Assembly: GCF_010550675.1 (NCBI RefSeq)
Contig: NZ_JAAGOA010000016.1
Coordinates: 1-64,000, forward strand
From: Phytoactinopolyspora halotolerans
GTDB taxonomy: Bacteria; Actinomycetota; Actinomycetes; Jiangellales; Jiangellaceae
Direction of reading: 5' to 3'
DNA: 64,000 bases
Shown here: positions 16,859 through 25,958 of the stretch, piece by piece
Position numbering within the stretch: the first letter of the stretch is position 1
How the letters are laid out: each line of letters starts with the position of its first letter
Program-made: the position numbers and the translations under genes
Notes under the pieces: model-generated
What the model was told of the DNA's origin: nothing
The model's input: the letters and a program-made list of their open reading frames with translations, nothing else
Databases searched by the model: none

Positions 16859-17200
16859 ATGAGCCGGATCTTCACAACCAGTTTCGCGTCCGTATACCCC
16901 CACTACGTGACGAAGGTTGAGAAGAAGGGGCGCACGAAGGCCGAGCTGAATCAGGTGATCGAGTGGCTGACCGGATTCGACGAGTCAATGTTGAATGACC
17001 ACCTGACCACAGGCACGACCTTCGAGGAATTCTTTGCAGATGCACGACTCAATCCGCATGCGTCATTCATCACTGGCGTGGTGTGCGGGGTGCGCGTCGA
17101 AGACATCGATGATCCGTTGATGCAGAAGATTCGCTACCTAGACAAGTTGGTCGATGAACTGGCCCGGGGCAAGGCGCTGGCCAAGATCCTGCGGGCGTAA
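16859..17200 (+). CDS. DUF2200 domain-containing protein
   Basis: 113 residues covering the whole DUF2200 family: [19 protein letters not shown] at the start, [20 protein letters not shown] and the end [19 protein letters not shown]. Small cytosolic protein of unknown function, common in bacteria and often in mobile or variable neighbourhoods. The ATG at 16859 was chosen because the family begins at this Met; upstream in-frame starts add unrelated residues. Monocistronic. Confidence 0.92.
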   Translation: MSRIFTTSFASVYPHYVTKVEKKGRTKAELNQVIEWLTGFDESMLNDHLTTGTTFEEFFADARLNPHASFITGVVCGVRVEDIDDPLMQKIRYLDKLVDELARGKALAKILRA

Positions 17201-17382
17201 CGATCAGCGGCGGCGCGCCGGGGGGCGGTGGGCGCTCGGCGCGGAGTCCCGCTCTCAGCCTGCGCCTGCCGCGCTCACGGCGGGGCAGTTCGCGATCCTC
17301 ATCAACCATGGAGATGTCTACAGCGTCGAGGTAGGCAGCGCGCGGCTAGGTGAAGGGGCCGCGAGCCAAGAGACGCTGCTTC

Positions 17383-17763
17383 TCATGTGCGGAGCGATTC
17401 CCGGGCGAAGTCGACCGCTTCAGCGAGCAGGCTGCGCCACAGCTCGCGCTCGACCGTGGGAATCGACACCCACTCGCGAAAGACCTTGCCGGCCGGGGCG
17501 AACGAGTCGCCGGTGCCTTGCTCGACGAGCTCGGCGACCCGCTCGCGCCGCAATTTCACCACCAAACATGCGGCCTTGTCGTCGTAGGACGCGACGAACC
17601 GTCCCGCGAGCCGCACGCACGGATAGCCCATCATCGTGGCCCTGCCGATGGCCGGGTCGTAGAGCAGGTCGTCCGTGAGCTCGTCGTAGAGCTCGCGGGC
17701 CTCGTAGGCACGGCCCCCGCCGGATGGTTCCGACGGAGGCGTGCCCTGCGTGTGTCGCGTCAT
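17383..17763 (-). CDS. TfoX/Sxy N-terminal-like small protein
   Basis: 126 residues. LYDELTDDLLYDPAIGRATMMGYPCVRLAGRF resembles the TfoX N-terminal pattern in pieces (GRATMMGYPCVRLAG in place of the family's R-MFGG-G core), followed by FVASYDDKAACLVVKLRRERV and a basic/aromatic strand ending FREWVSIP. Function unknown; these proteins usually sit with VOC or glyoxalase genes, as here. The ATG overlaps the VOC stop by one base (TGATG). Confidence 0.65.
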   Translation of the reverse strand: MTRHTQGTPPSEPSGGGRAYEARELYDELTDDLLYDPAIGRATMMGYPCVRLAGRFVASYDDKAACLVVKLRRERVAELVEQGTGDSFAPAGKVFREWVSIPTVERELWRSLLAEAVDFARESLRT

Positions 17764-18152
17764 CAGTCCGCCGGCGGGCTGAAGACGCCGAACTGGTTGC
17801 CAGACGGGTCGCGCAGGTAGGCGAACTTCGGGGCGCCGGGTCCGGGGTCGAGGTGCTTGCTGATGACAGAACCGCCGAGCTGTTCGGCGTCGGCACAGGT
17901 GGCCTCGACGTCCGCGACGAGGATGTAGAACACGGCGTGGTCGGGCATCTGCCCGCCGGTGCCGAAGATGCCACCCATGGGGCCGTCGGCGCCGGAGGCC
18001 TTGATGTTGCGGTAGTCCATGCCGCCGGACGCCGCGGGGCCGTCCACCTCGAACGTCCAGTCGAAGAGGCTGCCGTAGAACTTCTGGGCGCCATCGGGGT
18101 CGCTGGTGGCGACCTCGAACCAGGCCAGGGTGCCGGGAGCGGGGTTGGTCAT
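17763..18152 (-). CDS. VOC-family (glyoxalase-like) protein
   Basis: 129 residues made of two beta-alpha-beta-beta-beta modules: GTLAWFEVATSDPDGAQKFYGSLFDW and DHAVFYILVADVEATCADAEQLGGS, ending YLRDPSGNQFGVFSPP, the usual glyoxalase/bleomycin-resistance finish. Whether a metal is bound is unclear. ATG at 18152 has GGAGAC upstream. It is followed, with translational coupling, by the TfoX-like gene and preceded by the WYL regulator, 75 nt upstream on the same strand. Confidence 0.92.
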   Translation of the reverse strand: MTNPAPGTLAWFEVATSDPDGAQKFYGSLFDWTFEVDGPAASGGMDYRNIKASGADGPMGGIFGTGGQMPDHAVFYILVADVEATCADAEQLGGSVISKHLDPGPGAPKFAYLRDPSGNQFGVFSPPAD

Positions 18153-18227
18153 GGTGTCTCCTCCGTAGGTGCGGATCACTCGCCGGGCGGCGGGCTATAC
18201 CTACCGTCGCGGACGTCAGCGACAGCC

Positions 18228-18962
18228 CTATGTCGGTGTTTGGAAGAAATCTTCGGGACGCAGTGAAGACGCCGGCAGTTTCGTCTCGTGACCGTCGACG
18301 ATCGTTTCCGGCACGACCCGCTGCGGGCGCGGCGGGGACGGTATCCACTCCGCGCGGGTGATGCGATCCATGCGGAATACTCGATCGTCCATCCGCAGGT
18401 GGCACCAGGCGGCGAGGTAGGAACCGTAGGGCCCGACGATGACGCGCTGCGGCTCGATTTCGCGCTCGGTCTCGACGCCGCCGACGTCGATGTAGCGGAT
18501 GCGCACCACATGGTTGTCGCGTACGGCGCGCCAGACGGTCTCGGCGATCTCGGCGTCGGGGTCGGGTGCGTACTGCACAAGCAGCCGCACCTTCTCCGCG
18601 ATGGTGCGTGCGTCCTCGACGGCTCGCTCAGGCATCGCGGCCATGATCTTCTGCAGGGCGCTACGCGCATCACGTTTGAACAGCACGAGCTCGCTACGGC
18701 TCAACGCCACGGCGACGGCCGCGGCCTCACCCGGAGTGAAATTCAGCGGCGGCAAGCTGGCCGAGCGATCGAGGGTGTATCCGCCCCCTCGCCCCTGTCT
18801 TGTGGCAATCGGAGCGCCGGCCTGCCCCAGTGCGCTCAGGTCGCGTTCGATCGTGCGGATGCTCACCTCGAAGTGCTCCGCCAGTTGCCGCGCCGTGCGG
18901 CCCCTTCGCCCTGCCGCCCTCAGTTCCTCGACCAGGGCGTAGAGGCGGTCGATACGGTTCAT
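18228..18962 (-). CDS. WYL-domain transcriptional regulator
   Basis: 244 residues. An N-terminal HTH_11 domain (RLYALVEELRAAGRRGRTARQLAEHF, then VSIRTIERDLSAL) is followed by a WYL sensor domain (VRIRYIDVGGVETEREIEPQRV, then YLAAWCHLRMDDRVFRMDRI) and C-terminal tail. Such proteins control neighbouring genes in response to small ligands or nucleic acid. It lies upstream of the VOC and TfoX-like genes, which are likely its targets or operon partners. Confidence 0.93.
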   Translation of the reverse strand: MNRIDRLYALVEELRAAGRRGRTARQLAEHFEVSIRTIERDLSALGQAGAPIATRQGRGGGYTLDRSASLPPLNFTPGEAAAVAVALSRSELVLFKRDARSALQKIMAAMPERAVEDARTIAEKVRLLVQYAPDPDAEIAETVWRAVRDNHVVRIRYIDVGGVETEREIEPQRVIVGPYGSYLAAWCHLRMDDRVFRMDRITRAEWIPSPPRPQRVVPETIVDGHETKLPASSLRPEDFFQTPT

Positions 18963-19003
18963 ACTCGGAGCGTAAGCCTAGGCAGTGACATTGCCCTGAA
19001 CCG

Positions 19004-19046
19004 TTCTGGCCTGCCGTCGCGAGTTCGTCGCGGCGACAGGCCAGAA
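19004..19046 (-). terminator. stem-loop downstream of the GH85 gene
   Basis: TTCTGGCCTG at 19004-19013 pairs with CAGGCCAGAA at 19037-19046, extended by an inner TCGC/GCGA pairing across a small bulge. It lies 19 nt beyond the GH85 stop and 42 nt upstream of the WYL regulator start, so it can end GH85 transcription before the WYL gene. No T-run. Confidence 0.6.
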
Positions 19047-19064
19047 GCGTGATGTGACGTCTCG

Positions 19065-21266
19065 TTACCAGTCGAGCCAGGTGCGGGTCGGCGAGCTGCG
19101 GTGGCCGTCGACCGTCACCGCTTCGACCTCGATCGGGCTGCGGTCCACGTCGGGGACGTCGAGCGCGCTGACGCAGAAGGTCTCGCCGTGAGTACGCCCG
19201 ACCCACGCGCGGTCGGCTCCGTCGCCGTGGAAGACGTCGTAGTATTCGGCGTTCTTCGCAGCCGACCACTGCAGGTAGACGCTGGCCACGTCGCCGTCCC
19301 GCGTTACCTTGTCGACCTCGACGCTCGACGGCGCCCCCGGCTTCGACCGGCGCCGACGGTCGGTGACCGACAGCTGACCCAGCCGGACCGCCACCTCGGA
19401 CACTGCCGTGTCGCCGGCGCGGACCGCGACGCCGACCGCGGCAACAGTGCGGCCCACGTACGAGGCGAGCGGGCGACTGCTACCTAGCCAGTTGCCCTTC
19501 AGACGCCGCGGCGAATCGCCCAGCGAGACCCACTCCCATTGCTCGGGAGCGTCCTCGAAGATCAGGCCGACCTCGACGTCGACACCCTCGCCGATGTCGT
19601 GCACCAGCTCCAGCGCCGTCGTACGCTCCACCGGCAGTGCGGTCTTGTACAGCCGGACGATCGCCGTCTCTTGCGCCGCTAGCTCCCCCGAGATCAACAG
19701 GCTGCTGCCGCCGTCGTAGGCGTTCGAGTAGTCGTAGTCCACGGTGACGGTGTCAAGCGGCTCGTCGTCGGCGTCGCGGACCCACCACTGCCAGGTCGGC
19801 AAGATGTCCTGGATGCCGATGTTGAACCAGCCGTCGTCGCTGACCCGGCGACCGTCGATGAAGAAGCCGGTTCCGGTGCCCGCGCAGAAGCTGGTGACGA
19901 ACGGCACCGCCCCGATCACCGATTTCTCGACGATGTTGTGCGCGGTTCCGTCCCAGCCCTGCGGGTCGAGCGGGTCACCGGGATCCGGATCGCCCATCCG
20001 CCCCGTGCGCGAGGGATCCTGCCGCGGACCGGCCCACAGGTGGCGCTCCCGCTGGTAGACAGCTGCCTGCCCCTCGACGGTGCTCTTGTCGGCGTCGACG
20101 GTGTACCAGACCATCTCCGCACCCAGGTACGCCCAGCTGGTGCGCGGCTCCTCCCCGTCCGGGAAGATGTGCCGCGGATCGTACGGCTGCGCGAACCGGT
20201 CCTTGCCGATCTCCTGCCCGGTGTAGACGACCTCGTACGGGTCGAGCCCCAGGTCCAGCGCGTGCTGTCGGGAGTTGCGCACCCGCTGGTCGTTCCACCA
20301 GTAGTTGAGGAAGATGCTGTCGCATATCCGGTTCCCGTCCTCGTCGACGATCCACGGCGAGTTCACCTCGTTGAACTCGTTCTCGTAGGTGATCCGTCCG
20401 TCTACGGTGAGCGAGTCGTACCACTGCAGGTGGAAGCCGTCCGGCGCCTGCTCGGCGAAGTAGGTGAAGAACTCCATGAGCAGCTCGGCCTGCTCAGCGG
20501 GGATCTGCGCCTCCTGGTTGATGAAGTAGCCGTCGAACCCGAAGTACCCGGCCATCTCGATCATCTTGTCGACCATCGGGAACGACCCGTCGGTGCGCTG
20601 CTCGACGACCTCGCTGAAGTCCTCCGGACGCGGCCAGAACCAGCAGCCCAGGCTCAACACACCGTTGCGGTGTGCGGCCTCGGTATAGCCCGGGTTGGGC
20701 AGATTGATGATGCCGTACTGCGGTTCGTCGGCGTCGTGCTGGCCCTCCAGCGGCAGCCCGTGCCAAGACGCGTACAGGTCCGGGTACTGCCAGAACCGGA
20801 GCGCGTACGCCTCGAAGCCGGGGCCGTACTTGTATCCCTCGGTGGCGTTCCCGGGCTGGACGTAGTCGTTCGCCAGCGACATCAGCTTGGGTCTGGGGTC
20901 CAATCCGCGCCGCGCCTGGGTCGGCTCGAACGCGGGGATACGCGTGGCGAGCGGGACACGCGCCCGTAGGTAAGGCGCGTAAGCATCCGTTTCCGGGCTC
21001 CAGGACTTGATGTCCGGTGCCGAGTAGCCGTGCATCAGTGGCGGCTCCGGCCCGAAGGCTCCGCTGGACGCCGCCGCGCGCGATCCGGAAGGCGCATTCC
21101 CCGCGTATGCCGGCAGCGTGCCCGCAACGCCCCACGGCAGCAGTGAGGCGGCCGCGCCGCCGCCCACCACCTGCAAAAACTTGCGCCTGCCCAGCCGTGC
21201 GGCACTGTCTGCAGGCGACGCCGCCCGCTGCCGTCCACCGCGTGCCGCATCCGGTCTGTGTGTCAT
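19065..21266 (-). CDS. GH85 endo-beta-N-acetylglucosaminidase, Tat-exported
   Basis: 733 residues. A twin-arginine signal (RRKFLQVVGGGAAAS, residues about 27-41, hydrophobic core then AYA cleavage site) predicts export in folded form. The GH85 barrel follows: the N-x-E catalytic pair is N250/E252 in GFDGYFINQE, with LGCWFWPRPEDF, HLQWYDSL and SIFLNYWW also characteristic. C-terminal about 250 residues form beta-sandwich domains (a galactose-binding-like module and a fibronectin-like module ending TRTWLDW). GH85 enzymes cut between the two core GlcNAc units of N-glycans. AAGGAGG lies 8 nt before the ATG. It is divergent from the LacI gene that starts the glycan locus. Confidence 0.9.
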   Translation of the reverse strand: MTHRPDAARGGRQRAASPADSAARLGRRKFLQVVGGGAAASLLPWGVAGTLPAYAGNAPSGSRAAASSGAFGPEPPLMHGYSAPDIKSWSPETDAYAPYLRARVPLATRIPAFEPTQARRGLDPRPKLMSLANDYVQPGNATEGYKYGPGFEAYALRFWQYPDLYASWHGLPLEGQHDADEPQYGIINLPNPGYTEAAHRNGVLSLGCWFWPRPEDFSEVVEQRTDGSFPMVDKMIEMAGYFGFDGYFINQEAQIPAEQAELLMEFFTYFAEQAPDGFHLQWYDSLTVDGRITYENEFNEVNSPWIVDEDGNRICDSIFLNYWWNDQRVRNSRQHALDLGLDPYEVVYTGQEIGKDRFAQPYDPRHIFPDGEEPRTSWAYLGAEMVWYTVDADKSTVEGQAAVYQRERHLWAGPRQDPSRTGRMGDPDPGDPLDPQGWDGTAHNIVEKSVIGAVPFVTSFCAGTGTGFFIDGRRVSDDGWFNIGIQDILPTWQWWVRDADDEPLDTVTVDYDYSNAYDGGSSLLISGELAAQETAIVRLYKTALPVERTTALELVHDIGEGVDVEVGLIFEDAPEQWEWVSLGDSPRRLKGNWLGSSRPLASYVGRTVAAVGVAVRAGDTAVSEVAVRLGQLSVTDRRRRSKPGAPSSVEVDKVTRDGDVASVYLQWSAAKNAEYYDVFHGDGADRAWVGRTHGETFCVSALDVPDVDRSPIEVEAVTVDGHRSSPTRTWLDW

Positions 21267-21363
21267 CCCGCTGCCTCCTTCTCGACTCCGTCGCGAGCCG
21301 CCCATGGCCGGATCCGCACGCCGTCGGCGCGACGACCACATCGGCTCGCTCGTGATCCCATAG

Positions 21364-21378
21364 GCTAAAGCGCTAAAG
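21364..21378. promoter_or_regulatory. possible LacI-type operator between GH85 and its regulator
   Basis: GCTAAAGCGCTAAAG: a 7-bp direct repeat with one base between, containing TAAAGCGCTAAA, which differs at two positions from a perfect palindrome TTTAGCGCTAAA. It lies about 100 nt upstream of the GH85 start and 80 nt upstream of the LacI start, where a shared operator is expected. Inference only. Confidence 0.4.
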
Positions 21379-21458
21379 TCTGCTTCACAAGACCCAGTTC
21401 CGCCGGAGCAGCGAGATACCATGCTGTGCACCGGTCGTTCGACGAGTTCGAGGTTCGG

Positions 21459-22475
21459 ATGCCACTCAAGCGCCAACGTCCCACCCTGCGCGATATCGCG
21501 GCACGCGTGGGCGTCTCCGAGACGGCGGCGTCGTTCGCCCTGAACGGCAAGCCCGGCGTCTCCGAGGAGACGCGTCGCCGCGTCCTCGCCGTCGCCGAGG
21601 AGCTGCAATGGACGCCGAACCACGCCGCACAGATCCTCTCCGGCGCGCGCTCCTCGATGACCATCGGGCTCGCGGTGGCGCGCAGCGTGCAGGACGTCGG
21701 CTCGGAGCTGTTCTTCCTGCGCCTCATCTCCGGCATGCATACCGTGCTCAGCCGGCAGCACTACGGCCTGTTGTTCCAGGTCGTGGGGACGGTCGATGAG
21801 GAGCTCGAACTCTACCGCCGGTGGGCGTACGAGAAGCGGGTGGACGGGCTGGTGCTGGTCGACCTCAGAATCGACGATCCGCGACCGCGCGCCGTGGCCG
21901 AACTCGACGTACCGGCGATCGTCGCCGGCGGACCCGACCCGGCCGGCACCGTGCCATCCGTGTCGATCGACGACACCGCCGCCATGCAGACCGTGATGGA
22001 GTACCTGAGCTCACGCGGGCACCGTCGCGTCGCCTACGTCTCCGGCAGCGCGTCGCTGCTGCACGTGCACCGGCGCGCCGAGGCGTTCCTGAACGCCGGC
22101 CGGGAGTATCAGCTGGATGCGGCGGATGTGCTGCAGACCGACTTCTCCGCGGAGGCCTCCACCCGCGCGACGCAGCGGCTTCTCGCCACCGACGGACGGC
22201 CGTCGGCGGTGATCTACGACAATGAGGTGCTCGCGGTGGCGGGGATGGGCGAGATCCAGGCGGCCGGACTTCGGGTGCCCGCCGATGTCGCGGTGGTGAC
22301 CTGCGAAGACACGCCAATCTGTAAGGCTGTCCAGCCCGCGCTGACGGCCCTGCACCGCGACACCTGGGGGTTCGGCGCGGACATCGCCGAGCACCTGCTG
22401 AACCTCATCGAGGGCAACCTCGACCCCGGCGCCGTCGAGCAGGTCCCGGAGCTCATCGTCCGCGACAGCACGTAG
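21459..22475 (+). CDS. LacI-family transcriptional regulator of the glycan locus
   Basis: 338 residues. N-terminal HTH (PTLRDIAARVGVSETAASFALNG, hinge region with LSGARSSMTIGLAV) and a periplasmic-binding-protein-like sensor domain (GLVLVDLRIDDPRPRAV, RGHRRVAYVSG, AGLRVPADVAVVTCED, TALHRDTWGFGADIAEHLL). ATG at 21459 begins at the HTH. It sits between the divergent GH85 gene and the GH38-ABC-GH5-GH3 operon, so it probably represses both until an oligosaccharide is imported. Confidence 0.92.
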   Translation: MPLKRQRPTLRDIAARVGVSETAASFALNGKPGVSEETRRRVLAVAEELQWTPNHAAQILSGARSSMTIGLAVARSVQDVGSELFFLRLISGMHTVLSRQHYGLLFQVVGTVDEELELYRRWAYEKRVDGLVLVDLRIDDPRPRAVAELDVPAIVAGGPDPAGTVPSVSIDDTAAMQTVMEYLSSRGHRRVAYVSGSASLLHVHRRAEAFLNAGREYQLDAADVLQTDFSAEASTRATQRLLATDGRPSAVIYDNEVLAVAGMGEIQAAGLRVPADVAVVTCEDTPICKAVQPALTALHRDTWGFGADIAEHLLNLIEGNLDPGAVEQVPELIVRDST

Positions 22476-22506
22476 CAGCCACTCGCGCACGCACCCCGGC
22501 GACAAG

Positions 22507-22550
22507 CGTCGGAGAGTCCTTATCGCTATAGCGACAAAACCCTTCCGACG
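22507..22550. promoter_or_regulatory. nested palindrome after the LacI gene (operator or terminator)
   Basis: TTATCGCTATAGCGACAA at 22520-22537 is an 18-bp near-perfect palindrome (one mismatched pair) with the perfect core TCGCTATAGCGA. It is framed by CGTCGGA (22507-22513) and TCCGACG (22544-22550). The core has no loop, which suits a protein-binding operator; the outer arms could form a terminator for the LacI gene. Confidence 0.5.
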
Positions 22551-22590
22551 TTTCCCACTCTCGGGAGCGGCCGCGGCTGAAGCTGCCCCA

Positions 22591-22634
22591 TGAAGACGAC
22601 TTTGGTGGCAGACAGCGCCCCAAACTCGTCTTCA
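22591..22634. repeat. 44-bp REP-like palindromic repeat, copy 1
   Basis: Begins TGAAGACGAC and ends with TCGTCTTCA: a 9-bp stem, one mismatch, then 5 more pairs (TTTGG with CCAAA) around a 14-nt loop. A second copy at 43668-43711 matches at 38 of 44 positions with differences mostly in the loop, so this is a dispersed intergenic element. Confidence 0.8.
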
Positions 22635-22685
22635 TCTACGACGCCGGGCGACGCCGCGGCTCAGCCAACGCACTCCGGGGCTCGG

Positions 22686-22714
22686 TTGACGCGGTTACTT
22701 AAGCGGATTAGTGT
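22686..22714 (+). promoter_or_regulatory. candidate promoter of the GH38-ABC-GH5-GH3 operon
   Basis: TTGACG at 22686-22691 and TAGTGT at 22709-22714 are 17 nt apart, about 37 nt upstream of the GH38 start; AAGGA at 22741-22745 is the ribosome binding site. Confidence 0.5.
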
Positions 22715-22750
22715 CGAGTGACCGAGCGCATGCACGAGTGAAGGACGACG

Positions 22751-25700
22751 ATGCACAACCATCCCGAGATCACCCTCGAACGGCTGGACCGGGTGCTGCG
22801 CGACCGCATCCTGCCGCGGGTGCACACGCCACTCGCCGCGGTGAGCGTGCACGCGTGGGAGGTCGACGGCGACGGTGAGCCGGTTCCGGCCGGGCACGTG
22901 CTCGGCACCGCCCCGATCCCCGGGCGCCCCGCACCGGACTGGCAACCGTTCCAGGTCGGCTCGCACTGGGCTCCGGCCTGGCGGACCACCTGGTTCCGCA
23001 TCGAGGGCACGCTCCCGGCGCAGGCGCCCGACGTCGTCGAACTCGTCCTTGACCTGGGCTGGGAGGACCACTCCGTCGGCGGACACTGCGAAGGGCTCGC
23101 CTACCGGCCCGACGGCACGGTCATCAAGGGACTGCATCCGCGCGGCGGCTGGCTCAGGCTGCACGGACCCGGGGCGTCACCCGACATCGTCCGCGATGAC
23201 GGCTCGTTCACCGTCTACGTCGAGGCCGCCGCGAACCCGCTGGTCCTCGGGTTGCCGCCGTTCGTCGTCGTAGACCTCGGGGAGAAGGACGCCGCCAGCT
23301 TCGAGCCGTACCGGCTCAAGCGGGCCGAACTGTGCGGCTTCACGGCGCAGACCTGGGAACTCGCGCGCGACCTCGAGGTCGCCGGCGGCCTCGCCCGGGA
23401 GCTCGACACCGACGAGCCACGCTACTGGCGGCTGGTGCGCGCCATCGGACAGGCGCTCGACACCCTCGACCCCGCCGACGTCGACGGCACCGCCGCCAAC
23501 GCACGCCACGCTCTGGCACCGGTGCTGGCCCAGCCGGCCCACGCCACCGCCCATCGCGCCACCGCCGTCGGACACGCCCACATCGACTCCGCCTGGCTGT
23601 GGCCGGTCCGCGAGACCGAACGCAAGGTCGCCCGCACCGTTGCCAACGTGCTGCACCTCATGGACGGCGACCCGGACCTGGTGTACGCGATGTCGTCGGC
23701 GCAGCAGTACGCCTGGCTGGAGGAGAACCATCCCGATCTGTTCGACCGGCTGCGCGCCCGGGTCAGGGAGGGGCGGTTCGTCCCGGTCGGCGGCATGTGG
23801 GTCGAGTCCGATGCGGTGATGCCGGCCGGCGAATCCATCGTCCGTCAGTTCACGCATGGCCAGCGCTATTTCCGTGACCGATTCGGCATCGAGCCGGACG
23901 GAGTGTGGCTGCCGGACAGCTTCGGCTATTCCGGCGCGCTGCCCCAGCTCGCCCGCCGGGCCGGATTCCGCTGGTTCCTCACCCAGAAGATCTCCTGGAA
24001 CGACACCAACCCCTTCCCACATCACTCGTTCTACTGGGAAGGCATCGACGGCTCCCGCATCTTCACCCACTTCCCCCCGGTCGACACCTACGCCGCGGAG
24101 GTGACCGCACGCGAGCTCCACCATGCCGTGGCCAACTTCCGGGACAAGGCGGTCTCCTCGCATTCCCTCGTGCCCTTCGGTTACGGCGACGGCGGAGGCG
24201 GGCCGACCCGGGAGATGGTCGCGCGGGTCCGCCGCTTCACCGACCTCGAAGGCGCCGCCCGCGTGGACATGCGCCCACCAGCGGAGTTCTTTCGTGAGGC
24301 CGAGGCCGAGATCGCCGCCGCCGGCGATCCCGCCGTCTGGCACGGCGAGCTCTACCTCGAGCTGCACCGTGGCACGCTCACCTCACAGATCGCCATGAAG
24401 CAGGGCAACCGCCGGGCCGAGGCGATGCTCCGCACCGCCGAGTACCTCGCCACCGCCGCTACGGTCCTGACCGGTGCGCCCTACCCCGCTGACGAGCTCG
24501 ACGACATCTGGAAGACCGTCCTTCTGCACCAGTTCCATGACATACTCCCCGGCTCGTCGATCTCCTGGGTGCACCGCGAGGCGCGCGAGACGTACCAACG
24601 CGTCGACGCCCGCCTCCGCGCCCTGATCGACACCGCCACCAAGGCGCTTAGCGCAGCGGACGGTACCGCCGAGCCGCCCGCACCGGGCCGCCTGGTCCCC
24701 ACCATCACTCGCTCCTCCAGCTCCTTCACCATCCGACGGCGCGGAGAAGCCCTGAGCGTGGCCGGGCAAGCCGAGACCGACGAGGCCGTCGTCCTCGACA
24801 ACGGCGTGATCCGTGCCGTCGTCGATACCAGAGGACACGTGACGTCACTGCGCGACGCCGCGTCCGGACGCGAGATCGTGCCGCCCGGTGAGCGCCTCGG
24901 ACTGTTTCAGCTCTTCCGGGACGAGCCGGTGCGCTGGGACGCCTGGGACATCGACCGGCACGTTCTCGGCCTCGGTACCGACGTCGACGACGTGGACGCG
25001 CTCTCCACCGGGACCGACGACGACGGCACCGCCCACGTGACTGTCGAGCGCGGCGTCGGCGCGTCCCGTATCCGGCTGACCTACCGCCTCGAACCGGGCG
25101 CACGCCGGCTCGACATGGACTGCGACATCGACTGGCAGCACCGCGAGCACCTGCTCAAGGTCTGCCTGCCGGTCGCTGTGCGCACCACCGACGCCCGGTT
25201 CGAGACCCAGTACGGCTACGTCGAGCGCGCGATCCACCGGAACACGCCGTGGGATGAGGCACGGTTCGAGTCCTGCACACACCGCTACGTGCACCTCGAG
25301 GAGCCCGGGTTCGGTGTCGGCGTCGTCAATGACTCCACCTACGGCGCGGATGTCTCGCGGCTCCCCTCCAGCAACAGCTCCAGCGCAGGCGGCACCGGCG
25401 CAGGCGCAGGCACCATGGTCCGGCTCTCGCTGTTGCGCGGGCCGCGCTTCCCCGATCCGGACACCGACCGTGGCCGGCATCGGCTGCGGTGGTCCGTGGT
25501 GTGCGCACCGGATCAGGCCGAGACCGTCGCCGCGGCGTACCACCTCAACGCGCCACAGCTCGCGGCGCTGTCGGAGGTTCCGCCGCTGGTCGCGCTCGAG
25601 ATGAGCGACGGGGTCGCCGTCGTCGACTGGGTGAAGCTCGCCGACGACGGTTCGGGCGATGTCATCGTCCGCATCTACGAGGCACTCGGCGGCCGCGCCA

Positions 25701-25954
25701 CCGGTGACCTGCGCATCTGCGACGCACTCGGCGGCGAGCAACACGCCACCGTGGTAGAGACCGACCTTCTCGAACGTCCACTGTCCGACCATGACGCCCG
25801 CGGCTCCCGGTCCAGCGGCGACGCCCTCGCTGCCGCAAACGACGACCTGCCGCGTGCCCTGCACGGCCGCACGAGCGTCGCACTCGGCCCCTTCCAGGTG
25901 GCCACCCTCCGGATCCAGCACACCAGCTCAGGCAATACCGACACGAAGGAGTGA
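22751..25954 (+). CDS. GH38 alpha-mannosidase
   Basis: 1067 residues, without a signal peptide, so cytoplasmic. The GH38 catalytic domain carries the zinc site GHAHIDSAWLWP (H275, H277, D279) and the nucleophile D389 in WLPDSFGYSGALPQL; FGYGDGGGGPTREM and HQFHDILPGSSI are also typical. The N-terminal 250 residues are the beta-rich domain of the long class, and the C-terminal half is the supersandwich region. It should remove alpha-linked mannose from imported oligosaccharides. First gene of the operon; the binding-protein gene follows after 4 nt. Confidence 0.95.
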   Translation: MHNHPEITLERLDRVLRDRILPRVHTPLAAVSVHAWEVDGDGEPVPAGHVLGTAPIPGRPAPDWQPFQVGSHWAPAWRTTWFRIEGTLPAQAPDVVELVLDLGWEDHSVGGHCEGLAYRPDGTVIKGLHPRGGWLRLHGPGASPDIVRDDGSFTVYVEAAANPLVLGLPPFVVVDLGEKDAASFEPYRLKRAELCGFTAQTWELARDLEVAGGLARELDTDEPRYWRLVRAIGQALDTLDPADVDGTAANARHALAPVLAQPAHATAHRATAVGHAHIDSAWLWPVRETERKVARTVANVLHLMDGDPDLVYAMSSAQQYAWLEENHPDLFDRLRARVREGRFVPVGGMWVESDAVMPAGESIVRQFTHGQRYFRDRFGIEPDGVWLPDSFGYSGALPQLARRAGFRWFLTQKISWNDTNPFPHHSFYWEGIDGSRIFTHFPPVDTYAAEVTARELHHAVANFRDKAVSSHSLVPFGYGDGGGGPTREMVARVRRFTDLEGAARVDMRPPAEFFREAEAEIAAAGDPAVWHGELYLELHRGTLTSQIAMKQGNRRAEAMLRTAEYLATAATVLTGAPYPADELDDIWKTVLLHQFHDILPGSSISWVHREARETYQRVDARLRALIDTATKALSAADGTAEPPAPGRLVPTITRSSSSFTIRRRGEALSVAGQAETDEAVVLDNGVIRAVVDTRGHVTSLRDAASGREIVPPGERLGLFQLFRDEPVRWDAWDIDRHVLGLGTDVDDVDALSTGTDDDGTAHVTVERGVGASRIRLTYRLEPGARRLDMDCDIDWQHREHLLKVCLPVAVRTTDARFETQYGYVERAIHRNTPWDEARFESCTHRYVHLEEPGFGVGVVNDSTYGADVSRLPSSNSSSAGGTGAGAGTMVRLSLLRGPRFPDPDTDRGRHRLRWSVVCAPDQAETVAAAYHLNAPQLAALSEVPPLVALEMSDGVAVVDWVKLADDGSGDVIVRIYEALGGRATGDLRICDALGGEQHATVVETDLLERPLSDHDARGSRSSGDALAAANDDLPRALHGRTSVALGPFQVATLRIQHTSSGNTDTKE

Positions 25955-25958
25955 GTTG

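Noticed and set aside
16564-16875. 103-residue minus-strand frame in the 16.4-16.9 kb gap
   Set aside because: No family likeness, no ribosome binding site and arginine-rich composition typical of chance frames.
23177-24367. Long open frame antisense to the GH38 gene
   Set aside because: High GC content leaves antisense frames open; the translation has no family features and the sense strand is a clear alpha-mannosidase.
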